From positions 1-64,000 of the forward strand of contig NZ_JFZG01000038.1 in assembly GCF_000607165.1 (NCBI RefSeq): a stretch of DNA of 64,000 nucleotides, in the 5' to 3' direction. Of this stretch, positions 1 through 8,021 are shown in pieces. The stretch comes from Ralstonia pickettii. GTDB taxonomy: Bacteria; Pseudomonadota; Gammaproteobacteria; Burkholderiales; Burkholderiaceae. Within the stretch, counting starts at the first letter, position 1, and every line of letters starts with the position of its first letter. The position numbers were made by a program, and so were the translations under genes. The notes under the pieces were generated by a model that saw nothing but the letters and a program-made list of their open reading frames with translations, was not told where the DNA came from and did not search any database.

Positions 1-1
1 G

Positions 2-823
2 CTGAACCGCGCTGGCTCGACCTCCGACGCCATCCTGGATCTGGTGGGCAGATTGGCGGCGCGGTTGCATGAAGAAGCGCAGGCGGTGGTCGATCAGCAG
101 GCGGCGGCCGCCACGGCCCAGCGCCAGCTCGTTCGTGCCGAAGTCGACAAGCTGGCCACGGATGTGGTCGCACTTCGCGCCGAACTGGAACAGGCGCAGA
201 GCACACTCGCCAGCGTGCGGGCCGCGCACGCTGACACGCAGACAGCGCTGCAGCAGCGCGCGATTGAGGCTGAACGCTCGGCACAGCAGGTCCAGGACCT
301 CGGCACCCGGTTGGCAGAACATGAAAGTTTTCGGCGCTCGCTGGAGGACAAGCTACAGCACGCTCATCAATCACTGGAGCACTTCCGCAATGCCAGCAGG
401 GAACAGCGCGATCAGGATGCGCGCCGGCATGAGCAGCAGGTCCAGCAACTGCAGGCGGAAGCCCGACAGGCCAATCAGACGCTGATCATCAAGCAGGGGG
501 AGATCACGCAACTGAACAAGGACAGCGCTCGGCTGGTCGCGGAACTTGCCGCCTCGGGCAAACGCATCCGAGAATTGGAAACGCAGGCAGAACAGGCTCG
601 CGTCAACCTGAACCAAGCGCGCGTCGATCAAGCGCGCACCGAAGCGGAACGAGATGCGCTGCGATCTGCGGCGCAACAGCAGGCGGATGAACTAGCCACC
701 GAACGCGCCGAACGCGAACGCCTGGCCGGCGAGTTGGCCAAGGGCAACGCCCGACTCGAAGCCCAGCAGGTGTTGTTGACTGAATATCGGGCGAGGCTCG
801 GCCTGGCCGATGCGGCAAACTGA
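2..823 (+). CDS. KfrA/TnpT-like coiled-coil DNA-binding protein, 5' end missing
   Basis: The reading frame is open from base 2, so the gene starts before the window; 273 residues remain. Almost the whole visible protein is a Gln/Glu/Ala/Arg-rich heptad coiled coil. Plasmid KfrA proteins and TnpT (the cointegrate-resolution accessory protein of Tn4651-type transposons) both have an N-terminal DNA-binding domain followed by such a coil. The stretch EHFRNASREQRDQDARRHEQ is, from memory, more like TnpT-type proteins. If it is TnpT, a transposon lies to the left; if KfrA, it organises or segregates the plasmid. The missing N-terminus would decide. Confidence 0.6.
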   Translation: MNRAGSTSDAILDLVGRLAARLHEEAQAVVDQQAAAATAQRQLVRAEVDKLATDVVALRAELEQAQSTLASVRAAHADTQTALQQRAIEAERSAQQVQDLGTRLAEHESFRRSLEDKLQHAHQSLEHFRNASREQRDQDARRHEQQVQQLQAEARQANQTLIIKQGEITQLNKDSARLVAELAASGKRIRELETQAEQARVNLNQARVDQARTEAERDALRSAAQQQADELATERAERERLAGELAKGNARLEAQQVLLTEYRARLGLADAAN

Positions 824-948
824 TGATGTCCGCCTCCGCCCGGCGCTCCGAAGTGAGACGGTGGCCCAACTTTCGCTGAAACCGGCTTATTTACTGCGCA
901 GTGAATATGGCACCTGCAGCGCCGAGCCGTGTCGCCACGACGCAGGGA

Positions 949-1060
949 AACCGCCAGATTTCGCACGAAAAGGACAGCGCCCAGGAAAATGCTGAATTCC
1001 CAAGCCGTTGATCTGAAAGGGAAATCCCACCTAAACCGCCAGATTTTGCACGGAAAGGAC
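949..1060. repeat. Pair of 27-bp direct repeats
   Basis: The segments 949-975 and 1034-1060 (core AACCGCCAGATTT) differ at only two of 27 positions and are 85 bp apart. The right copy contains the last codons and stop of the small minus-strand gene at 1031-1213. A duplicated gene 3' end is typical of a recombination junction, which fits the TnpT-like gene beside it. The bases 824-1030 otherwise hold no convincing gene. Confidence 0.5.
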
Positions 1061-1213
1061 GACTACCCCGAGCAACGCGATATTCGCGTGCCAGTCGCCG
1101 GAGGTGCTGAGGGGATTGACCGGTTCGTGAGCATCCAATAGCCCGAAGGCCAGGCACGCCGCCCCAAGGATTGCCGCTGTCAAGATCGCGGCCGAGCCAG
1201 GCTTGAGCATCAT
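1031..1213 (-). CDS. Small membrane protein, hypothetical
   Basis: A 60-residue protein with two hydrophobic segments (about residues 8-24 and 45-58) separated by a polar loop; probably an inner-membrane protein of unknown role. Its start overlaps the stop of the upstream 65-residue gene (TGATG), so the two are translationally coupled. A GGAAGG ribosome-binding site lies just before the ATG. Its last codons lie in one of two 27-bp repeats, so the C-terminus may have been altered by recombination. No family recognised. Confidence 0.45.
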   Translation of the reverse strand: MMLKPGSAAILTAAILGAACLAFGLLDAHEPVNPLSTSGDWHANIALLGVVVLSVQNLAV

Positions 1214-1407
1214 CCCTTCCTCCCGAGCATCTTGTCGCAGCGGCGTTCCAGTAGATTCGAGAGCAGCGTTGCATCCGCCGCTGCGTCGACGCAATCACGC
1301 TGCAACGCCTGGCTGAGCGCTGCCTTCAGCCAGAAGCTTGTTTCGGGCGAGTCGAGGACCGCTTTGATTTCCTCGTCAATGCCGCCATACATCGCTTTGC
1401 TGTTCAT
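1210..1407 (-). CDS. Hypothetical 65-aa protein
   Basis: Small, mostly helical protein rich in Ala, Leu, Asp and Glu, with no signal peptide or membrane segment. It sits between the 140-residue gene upstream (10-bp gap) and the membrane protein it overlaps downstream. The three probably form one unit from the operator-bearing promoter at 1871-1898. Function unknown. Confidence 0.55.
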   Translation of the reverse strand: MNSKAMYGGIDEEIKAVLDSPETSFWLKAALSQALQRDCVDAAADATLLSNLLERRCDKMLGRKG

Positions 1408-1416
1408 CGGGTTCCC

Positions 1417-1839
1417 CTATTTGCTTCGATCCGACCTTGCGGCCAGCGCACGTGCCACGTCTTGTGTGGTGACGGTAAGAGCCCACCGCCCGGCCGCTTC
1501 CCGAGGCCATTTTGCAACCTGCGTGAAGCCATCGTTCTGCGGTTTCGGTGTGGCAACGGCCGCCATCAAGAAATCGCACCGGTCAGCGGGGATTCTGACG
1601 AGCGTGCTGCACGTCTGCACGGCCAGTCGTACGGCGGAAAGGCCGAGATACGCGGGATCAGCCATGACAGCGAGTGCATTCATCGCTGAAGCGTGGGCGG
1701 TGGTATTTCCAACGGCGCGGGCGCGCGTTGCAATCCTGGCCAGGCGTTCGCTCACGGAAAGCGCGTCGAACGCCTGGCGGTCCTCTTCCGGTAGGACGCT
1801 TGTGGCCAGGCTGGGGAGGTCAATGTTCAGGAGGGGCAT
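1417..1839 (-). CDS. Hypothetical 140-aa protein, first gene after an operator-promoter
   Basis: The frame is open from 1908, but the promoter -10 box overlaps the upstream possible starts, so translation from MPLLNIDL at 1839 is the likely choice and gives 140 residues. The sequence is Ala-rich and helical with a middle part like a small all-alpha domain; no motif recognised. It heads a three-gene unit controlled by the 18-bp palindrome at 1876-1893. Function unknown. Confidence 0.55.
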   Translation of the reverse strand: MPLLNIDLPSLATSVLPEEDRQAFDALSVSERLARIATRARAVGNTTAHASAMNALAVMADPAYLGLSAVRLAVQTCSTLVRIPADRCDFLMAAVATPKPQNDGFTQVAKWPREAAGRWALTVTTQDVARALAARSDRSK

Positions 1840-1870
1840 CAGCTTCACGCGAGTAGCACGAGATGATGCA

Positions 1871-1898
1871 ATCATACCGTTTATATAAACGGTGTCAA
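1871..1898 (-). promoter_or_regulatory. Promoter with 18-bp palindromic operator in the spacer (copy 1)
   Basis: On the minus strand TTGACA (1898-1893) and TATGAT (1876-1871) are separated by 16 bp. The perfect palindrome ACCGTTTATATAAACGGT (1876-1893) fills the spacer. Three other copies in the window have the same geometry. A bound repressor would block RNA polymerase directly. The core GTTTATATAAAC resembles the KorA operator GTTTAGCTAAAC. Confidence 0.85.
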
Positions 1899-1908
1899 GT
1901 CGAACCAC

Positions 1909-2583
1909 TCAAATAACTCCGCTCACAATGGACGCTAGGCGCACCGGGTCGCCTTCGACCAGTCTCTTAACGGCAGAAAGGCTCGAAACTCCAATCAGCT
2001 CTTGGATGATCTTGAGGTTGCCCCCCTGCCGGTGCAGCATCACCGCGAATGTCCGACGTGCCGCGCTGGCGTTGCCATTCGTGATGCCGGCTTGCTGATG
2101 CAGACGGCGGAAGATTTCTGTCAACGACTCGCACGAGTAGCTGACGGCCCCTGCCGGCGTATGGCGGCGTGTGAACTTGAACGGTTCGCCCTCGCCGGTC
2201 AGGAAAATGGGGCTGTCAGGGTCCAACCCGCGATAGGCCGCAGGGCTTGTTGTGATTCCGTGCCCAGCAGATAGGCGATGTGCCATGTACTGCTCGACGG
2301 CGGCCCGCACCTTTGGGCTCGCCCACAACAGCGAGCGCGCCTTGCCATTGAAGGCAATCTCAGCCCTTACGGTCGACTCAATCAGAACGTCGCCGTTGGG
2401 CTTCAGGAAGTCAGATACCAGTAGTTTGGCAATCTCGTTTGGGGTCAGTCCCGTACCGTAGGCCACAAGCAGAAGCGCAACATCGCGCACACTGTTTTGC
2501 CCTGTAACGGCTGCGACCTTCACTGCATGCCGTACTTGGTTTTCCTCAATGACTGGGGGCTTTGGCATATTCCTGTAACGCAC
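1909..2583 (-). CDS. Tyrosine-recombinase-fold protein lacking catalytic residues
   Basis: The 224-residue protein follows the catalytic-domain pattern of phage integrases/Xer enzymes: LLVAYGTGLTPNEIAKL matches box I, and SAARRTFAVMLHRQG with IGVSSLSAVKRL matches box II. The box I Arg is Thr, the box II His is Ser, the second His is Val and the nucleophilic Tyr position is Leu; only the box II Arg remains. It may therefore bind DNA without cutting it. There is no separate core-binding domain. Translation may start at GTG 2583 or ATG 2568. A role as regulator or site-binding protein is inference. Confidence 0.75.
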   Translation of the reverse strand: MRYRNMPKPPVIEENQVRHAVKVAAVTGQNSVRDVALLLVAYGTGLTPNEIAKLLVSDFLKPNGDVLIESTVRAEIAFNGKARSLLWASPKVRAAVEQYMAHRLSAGHGITTSPAAYRGLDPDSPIFLTGEGEPFKFTRRHTPAGAVSYSCESLTEIFRRLHQQAGITNGNASAARRTFAVMLHRQGGNLKIIQELIGVSSLSAVKRLVEGDPVRLASIVSGVI

Positions 2584-2681
2584 TCTCTATTGAACGCATT
2601 ACGAGGAAGTATGCATGAGGCATTAGGCGGATGCCACCCTACGTCCGCATGGTTTGGGCTGTCCTCGGAAAAGCTCGCCCG

Positions 2682-2939
2682 CTAGTCAAGTGACTCCCCG
2701 TTCCACAGGGTTGCCGCCGTCTCCACAGCAAAGTGTCTGCTGACGGGGGTATAGCCTTCTTCGACCTTCACGATAGGGCCTCGCGCCCCGCAGCGATTGC
2801 AGATCGCGGAGAAGGCCAGATAGCGGCCTGGATGGCGTTGTTCTGCATCGTTCACGAGCAGTCCATCGGAGCGAAGCTCTACACCAATGTCGGAGCTTTC
2901 ACAGAATCGGCAATTGTTGAGGTAGTAGTCCATAAACAC
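2682..2939 (-). CDS. lar: Lar-family restriction alleviation-like protein
   Basis: An 85-residue zinc-ribbon protein with Cys pairs at 10/13 (CRFC) and 47/50 (CNRCGARG), ending in AATLWNGES. This C..C / CxxCGA / A-LWN arrangement is the signature of the Lar family (Rac prophage Lar reduces type I restriction by EcoKI), though many homologues are untested. A role in protecting incoming plasmid DNA is plausible. It lies outside the predicted leading region. A second start at 2933 is possible. Confidence 0.7.
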   Translation of the reverse strand: MFMDYYLNNCRFCESSDIGVELRSDGLLVNDAEQRHPGRYLAFSAICNRCGARGPIVKVEEGYTPVSRHFAVETAATLWNGESLD

Positions 2940-3061
2940 TCCACGCGGCTGAGCATTTACGGTACTCGAACGAAGCTGGGCATCGCAAGCTGGTGGGGAA
3001 AGCGGTTAGGCGGCTCTGGTTTGCCACTGTGGCATGCTGGTATCGAGAAGCAGGAGGCGGC

Positions 3062-3451
3062 ATGACGACAATGGACGACGATTGGAGCGGCGCGGCGTAC
3101 GCGCAGAACACCCGTGGTGGCGACACCTTGGCTGCCCATCTACAGGCGAATGGAATCCTCCCACCTGGCCACGTCATCGTGAATGTGCAGATATTCCTAC
3201 GGGCCACCGCGACGCCTGCCGGCGTCACGGCTCCCTACCTCACCGTGACGATGTTCGATGCATCAGGTTGCCGCGATGCGGCGGCGGCTTACCGCCAGGC
3301 GATCGAGGATGGCGAAGTGCACTTCCCGATCGTGCACGTACAGGTGAACGACGCCATGATCGAGGTCTTCAGTGACCTGATGCTTGACCTGACGCCACGT
3401 GGCTTCGATGCGCACCGGACGCCGCAGCGCACGACCCTCTACAAAGCCTAG
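3062..3451 (+). CDS. Hypothetical 129-aa protein
   Basis: Start chosen at 3062 because AGGAGG lies seven bases upstream; the open frame runs back to 2993. The protein is soluble and mixed alpha/beta with no recognisable motif. It is one of the few plus-strand genes in the first 10 kb and converges with the SRAP gene, overlapping it by four bases at their 3' ends. Function unknown. Confidence 0.6.
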   Translation: MTTMDDDWSGAAYAQNTRGGDTLAAHLQANGILPPGHVIVNVQIFLRATATPAGVTAPYLTVTMFDASGCRDAAAAYRQAIEDGEVHFPIVHVQVNDAMIEVFSDLMLDLTPRGFDAHRTPQRTTLYKA

Positions 3452-4149
3452 AAAAGCCCTCCGCTTGCCGATTCTTTGGGCGCTTGCTTCGTGGGACGCG
3501 GTGTGCGTGGCGCTGGCTCTGTGGCCATCCTCTCAGCGGGATAGAGCGTCAAAAACGTTCGCGCCACCTCGGGATCGCGGCACGACAACCACGCTTCCCA
3601 ATGGTCGCGCGGCACGACAACCACGCTTCGCTTTTCCTTGCCGGGTGCGTGCATACGGCGCATGAGCGGATGTTCGTCCGCGTTCACCGTGAGCATGGTG
3701 AAGCTCTCGGTCGGAGCCAGGCTGTCGGCCACGCGTGCATCCCATGAGCGCCATAGTCCTGCGATCGCAAAGTCAGGCTCGTCCTTGAGCCAGATTCGGT
3801 AGCGCGTGCTTTTCTTCGGGTCGGCCTCATAGTTGGGCTCGAACAGTGCCTGGGCTGGAACGAGGCAAAGTTGCGCCGCGCGCCAATATTTGGCAAACGT
3901 CGGCTTCTGCCCGACTGTCTCTGAACGGGCGTTGGTCGTGTCGAAGCTCTTGCCGGGTGGCAACCGGCGCTTCGGCACAAAGCCGAAGTTTGCAACTACG
4001 CATTCGCGCACGCCATCGGCGCGTTGGCGAACAATCGGCGCAGCATAGTCCGGCCAGGTCTCGCGGGGATAGTCGCCCACGCCAGCAACGTCTATGCGAT
4101 AGACGCTGTGGATGCGGTCGATTTCTGACGGCTTGTAGTTGTTGCACAT
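3448..4149 (-). CDS. SRAP (HMCES/YedK) abasic-site crosslinking protein
   Basis: A 233-residue SOS response-associated peptidase family protein. Start is MCNNY, which after Met removal leaves Cys as residue 1, the residue that crosslinks to abasic sites in single-stranded DNA. Other family features visible are TTNARSET (Asn73, Arg75, Glu77), LVPAQALFEPN and the late NADEHPLMRRMH with the conserved His. The tail after about residue 205 is Pro/Lys-rich. It lies downstream of a LexA-boxed gene in the same orientation, consistent with SOS induction. On a plasmid it may shield single-stranded DNA with abasic sites during transfer or replication. Confidence 0.93.
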   Translation of the reverse strand: MCNNYKPSEIDRIHSVYRIDVAGVGDYPRETWPDYAAPIVRQRADGVRECVVANFGFVPKRRLPPGKSFDTTNARSETVGQKPTFAKYWRAAQLCLVPAQALFEPNYEADPKKSTRYRIWLKDEPDFAIAGLWRSWDARVADSLAPTESFTMLTVNADEHPLMRRMHAPGKEKRSVVVVPRDHWEAWLSCRDPEVARTFLTLYPAERMATEPAPRTPRPTKQAPKESASGGLF

Positions 4150-4271
4150 TGCGCATGCTCCCGTTTTTGGCGAAGGGGTGCGGCGTCTCTCTGGCGGATG
4201 CCAAAAGCCGGCACAGCATAGCGCCAACCAGTTGCGGGGGCGTGACGCGTTTCGCTGATGGTGCCGGCGCG

Positions 4272-4610
4272 CTAATCGCGGCGGAACACCCGCTGGTTGC
4301 GCTTCTTGGTGCTGTAACGGAACCGGCGTTTCTCGTGAATGATGTGCAGTGAAGGTAGGTTCTCCTGCAACGCCACCTCCCCCTCCAACACACGGGCCAG
4401 CTCGTCCAGCACGTAGTCAAAGCCGCCAGGAATGAGCTGGTCTTTGAGGCGGCGCGCACGGATCACCGCGCCAGCGGTCTTCATCACGACGTGGAGGCAA
4501 TAAATTTCCCACACGAGACGGCGGACGCCCCGCGTTGGGTTCTCGGCGTAGATGGCCCGGATTTCGGCCTGGGTGAGTGGCGGGTAGCGCTTCCGCTCGG
4601 GATTCTGCAT
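4272..4610 (-). CDS. Hypothetical SOS-controlled protein upstream of SRAP
   Basis: A 112-residue basic protein starting MQNPERKRYPPLT. The open frame reaches 4643, but that start lies upstream of the LexA box, so ATG at 4610 is preferred. The middle (REL-like helices RRLVWEIYCLHVVMKTAGAVI) is helical; the C-terminus KKRNQRVFRRD is strongly basic and could bind nucleic acid. It is the first gene after the LexA-controlled promoter, with the SRAP gene 122 bp downstream. No family recognised. Confidence 0.7.
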   Translation of the reverse strand: MQNPERKRYPPLTQAEIRAIYAENPTRGVRRLVWEIYCLHVVMKTAGAVIRARRLKDQLIPGGFDYVLDELARVLEGEVALQENLPSLHIIHEKRRFRYSTKKRNQRVFRRD

Positions 4611-4620
4611 TGCTGGATGC

Positions 4621-4663
4621 CTGTATATTTGTACAGTATCCATTCCGCATATCGAGCGGTCAA
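4621..4663 (-). promoter_or_regulatory. SOS promoter with LexA box
   Basis: CTGTATATTTGTACAG at 4621-4636 matches the enterobacterial/betaproteobacterial LexA consensus CTGT-N8-ACAG. On the minus strand TTGACC (4663-4658) and GATACT (4640-4635) are 17 bp apart, and the box overlaps the -10. LexA would therefore repress the 4272-4610 gene and probably the SRAP gene behind it. Confidence 0.85.
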
Positions 4664-4715
4664 TGCTTGGCCGACTCGTGTGCCCGTTGCGGCACAGGCA
4701 GTGCCGTTCCCACCG

Positions 4716-5987
4716 TCAAACAGCCAGGCCGATCGCTTCCGACAGCTTCAGCTCCAGCGCGCGGCGGAACGTCTCGGCGTGCTGGATGCGCGCCAGCAGC
4801 TCGCGCGCCCGTGCGACGGCCGCCACCTGGCTCTCTACCAGGCTGCGGTCCATGCCCTGCGTAACGTGGCCAACCAGAAAAGTGCTCAGCGGCATGCCCG
4901 TGTTGAGCGCATCGCGCCAGGCGTCGATGCCGTAGGCGCGCACGAACTCATCCGGGTCTTTGCCTTCGGGCAGGAAGAGGAACTTGGCGGCCTTGCCGTC
5001 GCGCATCTCTTCCAGCAGGACGGTGGCCGCACTCAGCGCGGCCTTGGTGCCGGCCGCATCGCCGTCAAAGGCGAAGACGATGGTGTCCGCGTGCGCGAGC
5101 AGCCGGCGAATCTGCGTGCCCGTCATGGCCGTCCCCATCGGGGCCACGGCGCGATCCTCCCCGGCTTGGCCCAGGCCAATCACGTCGAAATAGCCCTCCA
5201 CCACGACGCCGACGCCGCTGGCACGGATGGCTTGCTTGGCCAGGTGCAGGCCGTACAGTTCGCGGCCCTTGTGAAACAGCTCGGTTTCCGGGCTATTGAG
5301 GTACTTGGGCGTCTTGTCGGGCTTCTCCAGCATCGAGCGGCCGGCGAAGCCGATCAGCGTGCCCGCCTCGTTGTGGATGGGGAACATGACGCGATACCGG
5401 AAGCGGTCATAGAGGCTGCCGTCCGCACGCTCGGCGGCCAGGCCGCTAGCGATCAGCGCGGCGCGGCCGACCGTGCTTTCCATGAAGCCCACTACGCCCT
5501 TTTCCACCACGCCCAGGTCGTAGCGCGCAATGGTCTCGGCGCTGAGGCCCCGCGTGGTTTCCAGATAGGCGCGGCCCGCCGTGCTCCGATCGAGCCCGCG
5601 CGAGAAGGCCCGCGCTGCCGTCCTGAGTGCCTGATACAGCTCGGCCAGGTGCTTGCGCCGTGCGGCGTCCTCCGGGGTGTCCTGCGGGGCCTTGGGCAGC
5701 GGCAGGCCGCACACGCTGGCCAGGTGCTCGACCGCTTCCGGAAACGTCATGTGATGCCGCTTGCGCATCCAGTCGATCGCGTTGCCGCTGGCACCGCAAC
5801 CCCAGCAGCGGTAGGTGTTCCGCGTGGGCGACACGTTGAAGGACGGCGTTTTTTCTTCGTGGAACGGGCAGCACGCCGCGAAGGTCTGGCCGGCGCGCTT
5901 GAGCTGCACTTCACGTCCGATCAGGTCGACCAGATCGACCTTGCTGCGAATCTCATCCAGAAAACTGGCTTCAAACCGGATGCCCAT
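4716..5987 (-). CDS. DnaG-like DNA primase without the C-terminal helicase-binding domain
   Basis: 423 residues. An N-terminal CHC2 zinc finger has Cys40, His43, Cys61 and Cys64. It is followed by the catalytic core, with VVVEGYFDVI (about 263-272) and AFDGDAAGTKA (about 315-325) as the Toprim motifs. Chromosomal DnaG is about 580-600 residues; the DnaB-interacting C-terminal domain is missing or replaced by a short helical tail. It would make RNA primers for plasmid replication or for conversion of transferred single strands. Whether it works without the host helicase contact is unknown. A 7-bp gap separates it from the next gene upstream. Confidence 0.92.
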   Translation of the reverse strand: MGIRFEASFLDEIRSKVDLVDLIGREVQLKRAGQTFAACCPFHEEKTPSFNVSPTRNTYRCWGCGASGNAIDWMRKRHHMTFPEAVEHLASVCGLPLPKAPQDTPEDAARRKHLAELYQALRTAARAFSRGLDRSTAGRAYLETTRGLSAETIARYDLGVVEKGVVGFMESTVGRAALIASGLAAERADGSLYDRFRYRVMFPIHNEAGTLIGFAGRSMLEKPDKTPKYLNSPETELFHKGRELYGLHLAKQAIRASGVGVVVEGYFDVIGLGQAGEDRAVAPMGTAMTGTQIRRLLAHADTIVFAFDGDAAGTKAALSAATVLLEEMRDGKAAKFLFLPEGKDPDEFVRAYGIDAWRDALNTGMPLSTFLVGHVTQGMDRSLVESQVAAVARARELLARIQHAETFRRALELKLSEAIGLAV

Positions 5988-5994
5988 GCTCTAC

Positions 5995-6393
5995 CTACTT
6001 GCTGCCGCGCTGCGGCGATTGATTATCGGGGGTTGGCGGCTCGATGACGGCCTCAAACGAGGCTTCGAGGCGCGCGGGGTCGTACTCACCGAGCACGCGC
6101 CCGAGGCGCATGGCGACGGTCGGCCGGCCCAGCTTTTCCAGCAGGATCATCGCGCCGGCACACATGCTCTCGCGCCCGGTCGCGGAATACTCGCCCTCGT
6201 CGCTCCAGTCCCCGCCGCTGCGTTCGTTGTGCACGGTCTCGTGGCACAGGAACGTGCTGTGATCGTCTTCCACGAGCTGCTTGACGATGCCCTCAAAGCG
6301 ACCAGGGGCCAGCTCGATCGCGCCCACCTTGCGGAAAGGGCAATTCTTGCAGGGCTTGTGCAGCTTAAAGTGCGCCGAGACGATGGAGGGCAT
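5995..6393 (-). CDS. Cysteine-containing hypothetical protein, 132 aa
   Basis: Starts with a cluster CKNCPFR (residues 15-21) and has later Cys and His residues (FLCHETVH, MCAGAMILLEK) that could form a metal site together. This layout recurs in small phage and plasmid proteins of unknown role (possibly the DUF6283-type group, low certainty). Located immediately upstream of the primase in the same orientation, so possibly cotranscribed. Confidence 0.65.
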   Translation of the reverse strand: MPSIVSAHFKLHKPCKNCPFRKVGAIELAPGRFEGIVKQLVEDDHSTFLCHETVHNERSGGDWSDEGEYSATGRESMCAGAMILLEKLGRPTVAMRLGRVLGEYDPARLEASFEAVIEPPTPDNQSPQRGSK

Positions 6394-6399
6394 GGCGCG

Positions 6400-6594
6400 T
6401 TAGAACCGCAGACTTACGTTCTCCGGCACGCGGTACACGCCGCCGCAGGATTCGCACTTGTGCTCACCGCCGCGCGGGTCTATCAGCCAGCCGCCTTCCT
6501 CTTCCTCGCAATGCGGGCACGTCACGGTGCAATTCATGATGCGCATCGTCGTGGCGTCGGCAACCGGTTGTGTGTTGGCTTCCTGGGTGGTCAT
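6400..6594 (-). CDS. Small zinc-ribbon protein, 64 aa
   Basis: Start at 6594 is supported by CGAGGAAA just upstream. The protein has CPHC and CESC pairs separated by about 20 residues, typical of a zinc ribbon, so it may bind nucleic acid or protein. It is followed after 6 bp by the 132-residue Cys protein. Function unknown. Confidence 0.6.
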   Translation of the reverse strand: MTTQEANTQPVADATTMRIMNCTVTCPHCEEEEGGWLIDPRGGEHKCESCGGVYRVPENVSLRF

Positions 6595-6655
6595 GGTTTC
6601 CTCGTTGATGTGGGTGATGGCCGCGTTCGCGGCACCCGTAGCACCGCTGTGCCTG

Positions 6656-6877
6656 CTACTTCTTGACCTTCTCGATATCGAAGTGGGCCGCTGCATACAG
6701 CGGATTGCATGACCACACCTCTTTGCCGTCTTTGTAGAACCGTGCCCATCCTTCTTGGACCGTTACATCGGCCTGCGGCCAGACCCGCGAGTGGCCGGCC
6801 ACCACGGCGGCGAGCAACGTCTTCTGTCGGCACTTCGCGATGTACTGCCCCGCGCGCAGAGGTTTCACATCACGCAT
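6656..6877 (-). CDS. Hypothetical 73-aa protein
   Basis: A compact basic protein, starting MRDVKPLRAGQYIAKC and ending FDIEKVKK, with Trp-rich middle. No signal peptide or membrane segment. Part of the run of short minus-strand genes between 10.5 and 6 kb. Function unknown. Confidence 0.55.
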   Translation of the reverse strand: MRDVKPLRAGQYIAKCRQKTLLAAVVAGHSRVWPQADVTVQEGWARFYKDGKEVWSCNPLYAAAHFDIEKVKK

Positions 6878-6892
6878 CGTTCTTCCCTGGCC

Positions 6893-7276
6893 TCACGCCT
6901 TGCACTTCGATTTGTCGACGGGCGCGTACTTCCACCCACCGACCAGGGCATGTGCGACCGGAATACCGATCGGCTCGCACATCGCTTGTCTGCCGTCGTC
7001 CAGATCAAACCGAATTTGGCTGCATGCGCCCGCCTCCTTGATCCCAATGCCCTTCCCATGCGGCTCGACCGTCGATTCCACGACCTGGCCGACGTGGAAT
7101 GGAACCGAGTGCATGCCTTCGCGAACGACCTCCCCGGATGCCGTTTTGCACGTCCACCCATACACGGTTTTGGCCTGCGCCGGCACCTCGGTTGCGGTGC
7201 CAGTTGTGTCAGCGAGCACATGCACGGTCGCAGCCGCCAACGCGAGCGCAACCACTACTTTCATCGTGTTCATCAT
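6893..7276 (-). CDS. Secreted hypothetical protein, 127 aa
   Basis: Start at MMNTMKVVVALALAAATVHVLA is preceded by GGGAAAA and gives a clear Sec signal peptide (about residues 1-23). The mature part has four Cys residues that could make disulfides in the periplasm. It follows the same pattern as the secreted proteins at 9510 and 15694. No family recognised. Confidence 0.65.
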   Translation of the reverse strand: MMNTMKVVVALALAAATVHVLADTTGTATEVPAQAKTVYGWTCKTASGEVVREGMHSVPFHVGQVVESTVEPHGKGIGIKEAGACSQIRFDLDDGRQAMCEPIGIPVAHALVGGWKYAPVDKSKCKA

Positions 7277-7348
7277 CGTTTTCCCATTGAGAGCCCTTGA
7301 CGGTTGCCGCCGCAGTGCAGCGGCAAGGATCAAGCGCTTTCCGTCCGG

Positions 7349-7999
7349 CTAACTCTCGTCCCCTTTCAAGGGATAGCGGATTCTTAAGCCCTCGACAGGG
7401 AGCGAGTAGGACGGGACAAGCAACATCATCGCCAGCTCAAGCAGGCTTTTGACGGCCTCAGTCGGGTGACTCGGCAGCTCAAATCCATGCGCGCGTGAAA
7501 TCGCTTGCGCTGTCGCCCTTACGCTCGCCGCGTCCGTCTCGGAAAGGTAGTCATCCCAATGTCGGCGGCCTGAGAGGACATAGGGAAGAACATGTGCAAT
7601 CTTTGCCAGCGCATCGCCTGCTGCCTTGTCGCTTTTTGACAGAACTTCGGCGGCAGCCCCGAGGGTGTAGCGAGTCTCTTCAACCAGTTCATGCGCTGCG
7701 CGCTCCGCCGTCTCAGCACGTACTTTCCACTTCGCAATGAGACGATCCCTGTCAGCCAACTGTTGCTGCATGGCTTCGGTGCGACCGCGCTCCTTCTCCG
7801 CACGCAGGAATGCCCATCGGCCGAATCCAGCGATGCCCAAGCAAACGGCGAAAGCAATGCCAAAACATAGCTCGGCGGGCGTTTTGCTTTTGAGCAAGAT
7901 GACCACGCACATCATTCCCGCCAGAGGGCCAATCAAGTCGGTAAGCAGAACCGTGCTTTGAGTGCCCTTTCCATCGTGCCCCTTGACCCACGTGCTCAT
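7349..7999 (-). CDS. Membrane protein with coiled coil, 216 aa
   Basis: Start at 7999 chosen for the AAAGGAAAA ribosome-binding site. Two hydrophobic segments (about residues 18-38 and 43-62) are followed by a coiled coil (about 65-110) and a soluble C-terminal part, which is probably cytoplasmic. Function unknown; no homologue recognised. Confidence 0.6.
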   Translation of the reverse strand: MSTWVKGHDGKGTQSTVLLTDLIGPLAGMMCVVILLKSKTPAELCFGIAFAVCLGIAGFGRWAFLRAEKERGRTEAMQQQLADRDRLIAKWKVRAETAERAAHELVEETRYTLGAAAEVLSKSDKAAGDALAKIAHVLPYVLSGRRHWDDYLSETDAASVRATAQAISRAHGFELPSHPTEAVKSLLELAMMLLVPSYSLPVEGLRIRYPLKGDES

Positions 8000-8021
8000 T
8001 GCGTTTTCCTTTGGTCTGCGT

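Noticed and set aside
4491-6047. Long plus-strand open frame (518 aa) opposite the primase
   Set aside because: It is the antisense of the clear DnaG-like gene and has no protein-like features; GC-rich DNA commonly leaves such frames open.
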